DNA from: an uncultured Selenomonadales bacterium
GTDB lineage: Bacteria > Bacillota > Negativicutes > Selenomonadales > Selenomonadaceae
Assembly (NCBI GenBank): GCA_947167555.1
Contig: CAMVIO010000006.1
Span: 1 to 22,843, forward strand
Reading direction: 5' to 3'
DNA length: 22,843 nucleotides
Positions 14,889 through 21,273 of the stretch are shown in pieces. Every line of letters starts with the position of its first letter. Position 1 is the stretch's first letter. Made by a program: the position numbers and the translations under genes. The notes beneath the pieces were generated by a model, which had not been told where the DNA came from, did no database searches, and saw only the letters and a list, made by a program, of their open reading frames with translations.

Positions 14889-15875
14889 GTGAGTGAAGCG
14901 GAGCGTTTAGAGGTGCCCGAAGAGACGCTGGAAAGCGATGCGCCGCAGGAAGCGGAGGCTGCCGCTACGCTGGAATTTACGCAGCCGGATGCGGAAACTG
15001 CGTCGGAATCGTTTACGGAGCCGGACGGGCTGGCGGAAGACGCTTTGCAGTCGGAAGAGGCGAAAGAGGAAGCGGCGCATGGACTCAGCAACGCGACGCT
15101 GGAATCGATGTCCAGGACGGATCCACAGGCACAGGCGGTAGCCGAAGCGGAGAGGACAAAATGGGAACGGCGCAAGACGCTTGTGCGTGACCGGGTGCAA
15201 AGCTGGTGCAGGCAATATATGGCGGATGGGGGCTTCAAGCTCGGCATCGCGCTGGTGACGGCTGTCATTGCGGCAGCCATTATTGTGATTGCGGGCATTT
15301 TTTCGGATCGCCAGCTTGGCGTTGTTTTTTGGCGCGCGGTTATCGGTTTTTTCGTGTCCGGCATTTTTATGGGCGGCACGCTGTATTGGCTGGATCGGTT
15401 TGGAATCCCGCTTTTTATCGCAAGGCATGAGGAACAGATCCAAATGGAATGGTTGGCTGAAGCGGAGGAGTCGGAAGCGGGGACGGAAGGAGAACCGGAG
15501 GAAGCCGAGCCGGAATCCGGAGAACTGGAGGAGCTCATGCCCCAGGAGGGCGAGGAAGGAGTCCCGCAGGCAGAAGAAGGGGCGGAGCTTTCGGAGCAAG
15601 AAAATGGAGCAGCGCCGGAGACAGACGCTGATAATCCCGAGGGTCCGTCGGAAGGTGACGCCTCGGCGGAGGGAGAAGTACCTGAGGTAACGGAAGAAGC
15701 GCAGCCGACAGATGAGGCGGCTGCTTCGGGCGAGGATATTGGCGGATTGGAGAACGCTGTATTGGATGATGCTTTTTCTTCCGCAGAGACGGAAGGAGAG
15801 CCAGAAGAACCTCCGACGTTTGCGCCAATGACGGCGGACAATCTTGAGAGCCTTAGCGTGCCGGAAGAAAACTGA
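14889..15875 (+). CDS. Unrecognised acidic two-helix membrane protein
   Basis: I do not recognise this 328-residue protein. A GTG start lies directly after the cheD stop. Residues 1-90 are strongly acidic (Glu, Ala, Asp, Pro) and low in complexity. A short basic patch (KWERRKTLVRDRVQSWCRQY, 91-110) precedes two membrane helices at about 116-138 and 144-167. A third weak hydrophobic stretch follows, and then about 140 residues that are again extremely Glu-rich and disordered. In B. subtilis cheD is followed directly by sigD, so this gene is an insertion relative to that operon. Its place suggests a role in flagellar or chemotaxis membrane organisation, but nothing in the sequence proves that. 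Composition resembles the long acidic middle of the swrB-like protein at 19022. Confidence 0.8.
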   Translation: MSEAERLEVPEETLESDAPQEAEAAATLEFTQPDAETASESFTEPDGLAEDALQSEEAKEEAAHGLSNATLESMSRTDPQAQAVAEAERTKWERRKTLVRDRVQSWCRQYMADGGFKLGIALVTAVIAAAIIVIAGIFSDRQLGVVFWRAVIGFFVSGIFMGGTLYWLDRFGIPLFIARHEEQIQMEWLAEAEESEAGTEGEPEEAEPESGELEELMPQEGEEGVPQAEEGAELSEQENGAAPETDADNPEGPSEGDASAEGEVPEVTEEAQPTDEAAASGEDIGGLENAVLDDAFSSAETEGEPEEPPTFAPMTADNLESLSVPEEN

Positions 15876-15935
15876 TTCGGGACATTAAGGCAAAAATTCT
15901 AGGAAGGACAGACGGAAAAGGAGGGACGGCTTTCA

Positions 15936-16691
15936 ATGGAGATGAAACTCAGCGAAAAGGAAAGCGAGTCCCTTTGGAAAGAGTTTGGCAGGACGCGCGC
16001 GAAAGAGCTGCGCGATCGGCTGGTGGAAAATTATCTGCCGCTGGTCAATGTGATTGCCGGACGCATCGCCATCAGCCTTCCTTCTCATGTCGACCGTGAC
16101 GATTTGATCAGCAGCGGTTTCTTTGGGCTTTTGGACGCGGTCGAAAGATATGACCTTAAACGGCAGAATAAATTTGAAACTTATGCGGGCGTCCGTATTC
16201 GTGGAGCGATGCTTGATTATCTGCGCTCCAAGGACTGGATTCCGCTTTCGGTCCGGCAAAAGATCCGGGCCTATGAAAAGTGCGTGAGCGAGCTGGAAGG
16301 CAGCCTCGGGCGCAGCGCGACGGATGAGGAAATTGCCGACGCGATGGGGCTCAGCAACGAGGATTTCGTGAAAGTCGTTTCGCAAATCAATGTTGCGACC
16401 GTCATCCCGCTCGATGATTATATGCGCGCGGAAACGGCAATCAACGCTGCGCCGTCTCCGCAGGAAACAATCGAGAAACAGGAACGTCAGGAGCTTTTGG
16501 CGAAAGCGATTGACCGGTTGCCTGAACGGGAACGGCAAGTCGTTTCGCTTTATTATCATGAAGAACTGACGATGAAAGAGATTAGTCTTGTACTGAGCAT
16601 TTCGGAAGCACGCGTGTGCCAGCTTCATACAAAGGCCATTTTTCGGTTGCGTGGGTATCTTGCCCGCGAAAAAGCCAATCTGGTCGGCTGA
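15936..16691 (+). CDS. fliA: RNA polymerase sigma factor for flagellar operon (FliA/SigD/WhiG)
   Basis: This is the sigma-28-type factor that transcribes late flagellar and chemotaxis genes. The 251 residues show region 2 (HVDRDDLISSGFFGLLDAVERYD and FETYAGVRIRGAMLDYLRS at about 48-95), region 3 (about 105-180) and region 4 with a helix-turn-helix near the end (MKEISLVLSISEARVCQLHTKA). RGAMLDYLR is characteristic of the FliA/SigD/WhiG group. AAGGAGGGA at 15918-15926 lies ten bases before the ATG. No anti-sigma gene (flgM) is in the window. Position after the che genes matches B. subtilis sigD. Confidence 0.97.
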   Translation: MEMKLSEKESESLWKEFGRTRAKELRDRLVENYLPLVNVIAGRIAISLPSHVDRDDLISSGFFGLLDAVERYDLKRQNKFETYAGVRIRGAMLDYLRSKDWIPLSVRQKIRAYEKCVSELEGSLGRSATDEEIADAMGLSNEDFVKVVSQINVATVIPLDDYMRAETAINAAPSPQETIEKQERQELLAKAIDRLPERERQVVSLYYHEELTMKEISLVLSISEARVCQLHTKAIFRLRGYLAREKANLVG

Positions 16692-16701
16692 AGGAGCTGG
16701 A

Positions 16702-16838
16702 GAATAATAACCTGTGCAGATAGCGCAGGATGAATTTTCGTGCACGAGACGGAGGAGGGAGTCGTAACGGTGTTACGGCGACCGACGACAACGAAGCGCA
16801 CGGAAATTCAGACAAGCTAAATGGATAGGTTATTTTTC
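16702..16838 (+). ncRNA. Candidate structured RNA between fliA and fapA
   Basis: This gap has strong nested complementarity. Closing helix: 16702-16713 with 16827-16838 (11 of 12 pairs). Hairpin 1: 16711-16717 with 16723-16729 (7 pairs, loop AGATA). Long stem: 16731-16743 with 16798-16810 (13 pairs, one G-U). Inner hairpin: 16761-16768 with 16772-16779 (8 pairs, loop GGT). A purine run GGAGGAGGGAG (16751-16761) lies between. Bases 16711-16713 can join either the closing helix or hairpin 1, so an alternative fold is possible. It lies 30 bases before fapA. A 16-codon GTG frame (16770-16820) follows the purine run and could be a leader peptide. I cannot match it to a known RNA family. Confidence 0.5.
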
Positions 16839-16869
16839 GACAGTTCCTAGGGCATAAAGGGGGATACAC

Positions 16870-18540
16870 ATGGCGGAAGAACGGAAAAGCGCGGAAGTCG
16901 GCGGCAAATCAGCCGGATATCTGTTTGAGTTCAAGCCGGATGGTGTATATTTTACAGTGTACCCAACGGAAGACAGTGAAATGCTTTTTGAGCTGTCGGA
17001 TATGCGGCAGATTTTGAAGGAATACGGCGTAACCGATTATGATATGGGAGAGTTGGCGAGGGCTGTCAGGGCAGCCGACGGAACCCCATGCAAGTTGGCG
17101 AACCATTTTGAGGCGTCGGTTTCGCCGCCGTCGAATCGGACGGAAGAATCAGCGTCGGCGGAAGTGGTGGACAATCGTGAAGTGATGTCTTACCAAATCG
17201 AAGTTGCGAAGGACCGCATGACTGTGACGCTGAAAATAAACCGTCAGCCGGGTCAGCGGCCTCCTGAGAAAGAAGAGATATTGAAGGAACTTTCCAGCAG
17301 GCGCATTGTTTTCGGTATTGACGAAGAGGCTATCGAGCGCGGCCTGGAACATGGGACGCAAACGGTGATTGCGAAAGGTAAGCCGCCGGAGGCCGGAAAA
17401 GACGCGAAGATTATCCGAAAGTTCAACGCGGAGCAGAAAGGAAAAATCGCAGAAGACAAATATGGCAGGGTCGATTATAAAAACCTGAATCTGTTCCTTC
17501 TTGCGAAGAAAGGCGACGTCCTTGCGGAGCGTGTACCGCATACGATGGGCGTTGAAGGAACGAACGTTTTTGGCGACACGATCAAACCGAAGCCGGGAAA
17601 GCCGAAGCCCGTACCCGCAGGAAAGAATACGGAAATCCAGGACGAGAATTTCGTCGTCGCTACGATAGACGGACAGATTGTCGAGGCGAATAACAAGTTC
17701 AGCGTCGACCCGAGGTTGGAGATCAAGGGCGATATCGGCGTCGGAACGGGAAATATTGACTTCATCGGCGCGGTGGACGTCAGTGGCAGCGTCCAGCAGG
17801 GATTCAAAGTGAAAGCCACCGGGGCGATCTCGATTGGCGGCGCGGTTAACGGCGGAACGGTCGAGGGTTACAGTGTAATCATCAAAGGCGGGATTATCGG
17901 CGCGGGCCCCGGTAAGGGCGTTGTCATCGCGCAAGAGGATGTACAGGCGGCCTTCGTGGAAAACGGAACTATCGAGGCGGGCAATGAAATCCAGATTTCG
18001 GACGTCGCGCTTCATTCCGACCTTCGGGCAGGGGTCCGGATTGTCTTGGAAGGAAAACGGGGACTTGTGACGGGCGGTTATCTTGCCGCAGGTGAGGAAA
18101 TCCGCGCAAAGACAATCGGCAATCCGGCGCTGGTCGCTGCTCGTCTTGTCGTCGGCGTAAATCCGAGCCTGCAAAAAAGATACCAGGCCGCTTGCAAGGA
18201 ATACTCGGAATCGAAGAAAAAGCTTCAGCAGCTTACCCAGGCGCTCAATACCCTCGGAAAGATTGATGTGTCTATGTTGCCGCCGCAACGAGCGGAGCAG
18301 ATTGCGCAGCTTACGCGTTCTCAGTTCCCGCTGGCCGGGCAGGTGGAGCGCTCGGAGCGTTTGATCAAGGAATTGGAAGAGCAGATCGCGCAGATGAAAA
18401 ATGGGCGTATTTGTGTATCCGACCGGATTTATCCGGGGCAAAAGCTGATTGTCAATTCCATCGTGAAGCATATCCAGACAGAAGAGCAGCACTGCACGTT
18501 CCAGGTCGAGGACGACGAGGTAAAGGCCGGGCCATACTGA
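16870..18540 (+). CDS. Flagellar assembly protein A family (FapA, DUF342)
   Basis: The 556-residue protein belongs to the FapA/DUF342 family, annotated as flagellar assembly protein A; some members bind polar landmarks or cell envelope. Residues 1-100 are a lineage-specific N-terminus, about 100-280 hold the DUF342 N-terminal region (KPGKPKPVPAGKNTEI, VDPRLEIKGDIGVGTGNIDF), and about 280-430 form a glycine-rich beta-helix of repeated strands (GAVDVSGSVQQGFKVKATG, SIGGAVNGGTVEG, VIIKGGIIG). A coiled coil (about 440-510, containing SESKKKLQQLTQAL) and a short beta C-terminus follow. AAAGGGGGA precedes the ATG. It is an addition to the B. subtilis operon order between sigD and swrB. The family match is clear, the exact function less so. 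Confidence 0.85.
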   Translation: MAEERKSAEVGGKSAGYLFEFKPDGVYFTVYPTEDSEMLFELSDMRQILKEYGVTDYDMGELARAVRAADGTPCKLANHFEASVSPPSNRTEESASAEVVDNREVMSYQIEVAKDRMTVTLKINRQPGQRPPEKEEILKELSSRRIVFGIDEEAIERGLEHGTQTVIAKGKPPEAGKDAKIIRKFNAEQKGKIAEDKYGRVDYKNLNLFLLAKKGDVLAERVPHTMGVEGTNVFGDTIKPKPGKPKPVPAGKNTEIQDENFVVATIDGQIVEANNKFSVDPRLEIKGDIGVGTGNIDFIGAVDVSGSVQQGFKVKATGAISIGGAVNGGTVEGYSVIIKGGIIGAGPGKGVVIAQEDVQAAFVENGTIEAGNEIQISDVALHSDLRAGVRIVLEGKRGLVTGGYLAAGEEIRAKTIGNPALVAARLVVGVNPSLQKRYQAACKEYSESKKKLQQLTQALNTLGKIDVSMLPPQRAEQIAQLTRSQFPLAGQVERSERLIKELEEQIAQMKNGRICVSDRIYPGQKLIVNSIVKHIQTEEQHCTFQVEDDEVKAGPY

Positions 18541-18567
18541 TACGAGCATGACAGGAGGCGAAACGAT

Positions 18568-18897
18568 ATGTCCATGGATATCAATCCAATCAGCTTGCAG
18601 ATGGTCGTCCCGCGCGCGACGGACGCAGGGCAGGTACAGCATAACCTGAACCAGCAGCCGAATATGCAGCAGCAGTTTGCGATGGCGCGCGAGCAGATGG
18701 AAGTCAAGACGAAGATGGAGACGGTGCAGACGCGTGACAATCCGGAGGACGGACGGGTCAAGGACGATCCCGAACGGCAGTCGCGGGGCGGAGGTTATTC
18801 CGGCAGGCAGGGGAAACGACGCGAGCGCGAGAACGGCGAAGACGATCAGCAGGCGGTCGATCTTTTGCGCGGGCACAATATCGACATATCGCTTTGA
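18568..18897 (+). CDS. Small hydrophilic protein of unknown function
   Basis: I do not recognise this 109-residue protein. A strong ribosome site (ACAGGAGGC) and ATG at 18568, tight spacing after fapA and a hydrophobic, regular start (MSMDINPISLQMVV) support real translation. The middle is Gln/Glu/Arg-rich and probably disordered, with the basic-acidic run QGKRRERENGEDD. The last residues DLLRGHNIDISL form a compact hydrophobic tail that could be a binding motif. No membrane segment. Its location within the flagellar operon suggests a minor flagellar role, but that is only by association. Confidence 0.7.
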   Translation: MSMDINPISLQMVVPRATDAGQVQHNLNQQPNMQQQFAMAREQMEVKTKMETVQTRDNPEDGRVKDDPERQSRGGGYSGRQGKRRERENGEDDQQAVDLLRGHNIDISL

Positions 18898-18941
18898 AGA
18901 ACCTTTGATGGACAGGGCAGGCGGGAGCGCGGTCGGGGAAC

Positions 18942-19067
18942 GTGCGCGTTTACGTCTGCTTATTTATTGCAATTTGGGGCGGCATGGTCAATGGGCGGCG
19001 CCCTGGGCAAGGGGATAGAGAATGGCTACGGAAATTTTGGGCTTCCTCATTATCGTGGGCATATTGA
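18942..19067 (+). CDS. Possible 41-residue membrane peptide
   Basis: A GTG at 18942 begins a frame whose start, MRVYVCLFIAIWGGMVNG, would be a clean short membrane helix. GGGGAA lies only a few bases upstream. The frame ends at 19067, overlapping the start of the swrB-like gene by 46 bases in another frame. This 125-base gap is otherwise empty. It could be a tiny gene or a chance frame; I cannot decide. Confidence 0.2.
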   Translation: MRVYVCLFIAIWGGMVNGRRPGQGDREWLRKFWASSLSWAY

Positions 19068-20689
19068 TTGTTTTCATTGTGCGCCGCGATTTGTGGAACG
19101 GGACTTCGAGCAAGGCGGACGAGGTCGAGGAAGCTTCCGTGAAAATGCGTTTGCAGATGGAGCATTCCGCGAACGCGATCATTACCCAGATGGATTCGCG
19201 CATCCACCAGTTGGAGGGCCTGGTGTCGGCAGCTGACGAGCGCGCGCGGATGCTGGAGCAGCAAATGGCCTCCGTTCGAGCCGATCAAGAGCGCGCGCAG
19301 CAGCAGGCGGAGAAAGCGTTTGCGGAAATGCGCGCCGCCAGGGCGTCTTATTATTCGCCGCAGGAAGAGATGACTGTGCCGACGTACCACGACGATATGC
19401 GAAGAGGATCTGCCTGGCCTGCGCGGGACGGATATCGGGCGCGAGATGCTGCAACAAGACGTTCCTTGCGACCGATTGAAGGCGTGTCTCCCGTGCGCCG
19501 TTCCGAATATGTTTCTCGTGTTCGTCCGGAAGCGCATGGCGCTGGTGAGGATTTCGCCGAGACGCTCTCGGCGTCGATGTACGCGGCGGAGGCAAGGAAC
19601 GACGCGTATCGGAGACCGCAGGCGGGCTATTATGACAACGGGCAGCCGCCCGTTTATGAGCAAGCATATCCGCGAAACGGAAGATATCCGCAAGATGCGG
19701 TCTATTCCCACGAAGAGCCATATGACGCGCGGGAATACGGAGAAAATTATGAGACGGCGTCTTATCCGGCGGAAACATATCCGGAAGAAGAAACTTGGGA
19801 GCAATATGTAGAACAGCCGCGACATTCCGCCCTGCCGCAGAGGAATCTTCGCGCACGACGTGCGCAGACCGTTCCGGTAGAAATGGCCGTGGAGGAGACG
19901 CCGGCGGTCATTGTCGATTCGCAGATGGTATCGAGGCCGGACGTTTACGCGCAGGAAGAGCCGGAGGAGGAAGGGGCGGCGTTTTCTCCGGAGCAGTTGG
20001 AGGAGCTCGCAAGGACGGATGCGGAGGTTGTGGTTTCGTCCAGCGTGGCGGATGTGGTGGATTTGCCGATGGCGTCCGATGAAGAAGAACGGACGCATGA
20101 CGTTTCGGAAGATGAGGATGTCCATGCTTTCGCGGAAAAGGATGTGAGCGACGAGGATGAGTTGATTGCGGCGTCGCCGGATGAAGAGCCGGAACTCCCC
20201 GAGGAAGACGAATCGTCGGAAATTTCTCAGGCGGGACGATTTGAAGAGCAGACTCCGGAAATTTTATTTGCAGAGCCGGAGAAGGAATATCCGGAGACAG
20301 GCGAGGATCTGGCCGACGAGTCAGAGCCGTTTGTCGCGGAAGATACAATTCCGGCAGAGACCGCGGAAGAAAATATATCCTCAGATCCGGAGGCAGAAGA
20401 GGAGGATATGTCGGCGGAAGCGTCTGTGGATGCCGAAGAAATGCTCGCAGGCGGAATGAATGAGACCGTGGAAGAGGAAGATTACGATAGGTCGGGTAAT
20501 ATGACAAGCGGGGGCCGGGAGGAAGACGTCAGCCCGCGTCCGCCGTCCCCGACAATCCGAGCAAGGGAAATGCTGGCACAAGGCATGTCGCCTGAGGAGG
20601 TCGCGAGGGAAACGGGCATGGGACGCCGTGCGGTAGAGCTTCTGGCGCAAATGGCACAAGGAAAGTTAAATCCGCAAGACGATGATTGA
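19022..20689 (+). CDS. SwrB/DUF6115-like membrane-anchored coiled-coil protein
   Basis: The 555-residue protein has one N-terminal membrane helix (about 4-20), a coiled coil (about 36-108), a very long Glu/Asp/Tyr/Pro-rich disordered middle (about 110-500), and a C-terminal helix-turn-helix-like motif (AREMLAQGMSPEEVARETGM, then GRRAVELLAQM). This end resembles the tail of DUF6115 proteins such as B. subtilis SwrB (YlxL), which stimulates flagellar basal-body assembly and is likewise the last gene of the fla/che operon after sigD. SwrB is only about 170 residues, so the acidic middle is a large expansion. AAGGGGATAGAG precedes the ATG. I assign the family from layout, C-terminal motif and position; sequence similarity in between is not visible. 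Confidence 0.65.
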   Translation: MATEILGFLIIVGILIVFIVRRDLWNGTSSKADEVEEASVKMRLQMEHSANAIITQMDSRIHQLEGLVSAADERARMLEQQMASVRADQERAQQQAEKAFAEMRAARASYYSPQEEMTVPTYHDDMRRGSAWPARDGYRARDAATRRSLRPIEGVSPVRRSEYVSRVRPEAHGAGEDFAETLSASMYAAEARNDAYRRPQAGYYDNGQPPVYEQAYPRNGRYPQDAVYSHEEPYDAREYGENYETASYPAETYPEEETWEQYVEQPRHSALPQRNLRARRAQTVPVEMAVEETPAVIVDSQMVSRPDVYAQEEPEEEGAAFSPEQLEELARTDAEVVVSSSVADVVDLPMASDEEERTHDVSEDEDVHAFAEKDVSDEDELIAASPDEEPELPEEDESSEISQAGRFEEQTPEILFAEPEKEYPETGEDLADESEPFVAEDTIPAETAEENISSDPEAEEEDMSAEASVDAEEMLAGGMNETVEEEDYDRSGNMTSGGREEDVSPRPPSPTIRAREMLAQGMSPEEVARETGMGRRAVELLAQMAQGKLNPQDDD

Positions 20690-20714
20690 CAGCGATTCCG
20701 TGCGTCGGTATAAT
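20686..20714 (+). promoter_or_regulatory. Consensus sigma-A promoter for the tRNA genes
   Basis: TTGACA (20686-20691) and TATAAT (20709-20714) are both perfect consensus hexamers with the ideal 17-base spacing. The -35 includes the stop codon TGA (20687-20689) of the preceding gene. Transcription would start near 20721, about 13 bases before tRNA-Pro. A second TTGACA at 20725-20730 has no matching -10. Confidence 0.9.
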
Positions 20715-20733
20715 ATATGACGTCTTGACAATT

Positions 20734-20810
20734 CGGGGCATAGCTCAATTTGGTAGAGCACCTGCTTTGGGAGCAGGGGGTCGCAGGTTCAAATCCTGTT
20801 GCTCCGACCA
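20734..20810 (+). tRNA. tRNA-Pro (TGG)
   Basis: A 77-base cloverleaf with acceptor CGGGGCA/TGCTCCG (one G-U), D arm GCTC...GAGC, anticodon stem CCTGC/GCAGG, loop TTTGGGA with anticodon TGG at 20768-20770, T loop TTCAAAT and encoded CCA. TGG can read all proline CCN codons with wobble. The gene follows a consensus promoter and is 6 bases from the next tRNA. Confidence 0.97.
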
Positions 20811-20816
20811 TTTTTC

Positions 20817-20893
20817 GCACCCGTAGCTCAGCTGGATAGAGCATCGGTCTTCTAAACCGAGGGTCGCGCGTTCGAATCGCGCCGGGCGCACCA
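20817..20893 (+). tRNA. tRNA-Arg (TCT)
   Basis: A 77-base cloverleaf with D arm GCTC...GAGC, anticodon stem TCGGT/ACCGA, loop CTTCTAA with anticodon TCT at 20851-20853, T stem GCGCG/CGCGC with loop TTCGAAT, and encoded CCA. It reads AGA/AGG arginine codons. The acceptor stem GCACCCG/CGGGCGC has an A-C mismatch at its third pair (A20819 with C20887), where G-C is normal. All other pairs are intact. Confidence 0.95.
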
Positions 20894-20903
20894 GAAAAAT
20901 CAA

Positions 20904-20933
20904 GGGTTCTGGCTTTTTGCCGGAGCCCCTTTT
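20904..20933 (+). terminator. Rho-independent terminator after the tRNA pair
   Basis: GGGTTCTGGC (20904-20913) pairs with GCCGGAGCCC (20919-20928) over ten positions (two G-U), with a TTTTT loop and a C-TTTT tail. It would end the tRNA transcript ten bases after the CCA of tRNA-Arg. Confidence 0.85.
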
Positions 20934-21273
20934 CTGTTTCGTGGGATATGAACCGGAAAAACAGATGGGAATAAAAGAGGTCTCGGATTTTCGCAGCGCA
21001 AACGGGATATACAGTCAACGGCTCCATCAGGAGTTCCGGCCGGAAGAAATGGCTTCCCATAGGGGTCGCCTGTTTCATGTGTCCTGGCTCCTGCTGTTTT
21101 GCTTTCGCAATGCTTTTCCTGCCAGCCGCAGCGCTATTTCTCCTTGTCATTGCACAGTCCGTCTTGTATAATAAAATTCGCTGGACATAGCATGGAATGG
21201 CTCTATATAACCTTATACGAATAAAAAGCAAATACTATATTCATCATTGGATCGTCAGATTGGAGCAGATACG
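20934..21273. other. Intergenic region before the symporter gene
   Basis: About 340 bases without a credible gene. It holds a perfect 12-base palindrome TTCCGGCCGGAA at 21034-21045 and, near its end, a promoter candidate (listed separately). It becomes markedly AT-rich after about 21160. Reading frames here, including one from 20917 and minus-strand frames through the tRNAs, lack ribosome sites and family features. Confidence 0.7.
21144..21172 (+). promoter_or_regulatory. Sigma-A promoter candidate for the symporter gene
   Basis: TTGTCA (21144-21149, five of six consensus bases) and a perfect TATAAT (21167-21172) are 17 bases apart. Transcription would begin near 21179, leaving an AT-rich leader of about 95 bases before the TTG start at 21274. 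The leader has room for control but I see no known riboswitch. Confidence 0.75.

Noticed and set aside
16818..16843. Possible sigma-28 promoter (TAAA ... CGACA) before fapA
   Set aside because: Only about four of eight -10 bases fit and the spacing is off; the bases also belong to the candidate RNA's closing helix. No convincing FliA promoter seen in the window.
18908..19018. 36-residue ATG frame in the gap before the swrB-like gene
   Set aside because: No ribosome site and Arg/Gly-rich random-looking product; the overlapping GTG frame is the better, still weak, candidate.
20917..21171. 84-residue + frame starting inside the tRNA terminator
   Set aside because: Starts within the terminator loop, has no ribosome site and no recognisable features.
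20482..21231. Minus-strand frame across both tRNA genes (phrases like GAIRTRDPRFRRPMLYPAELR)
   Set aside because: This is the well-known spurious translation of tRNA genes on the opposite strand; the same phrase recurs in many mis-annotated proteins. No ribosome site.
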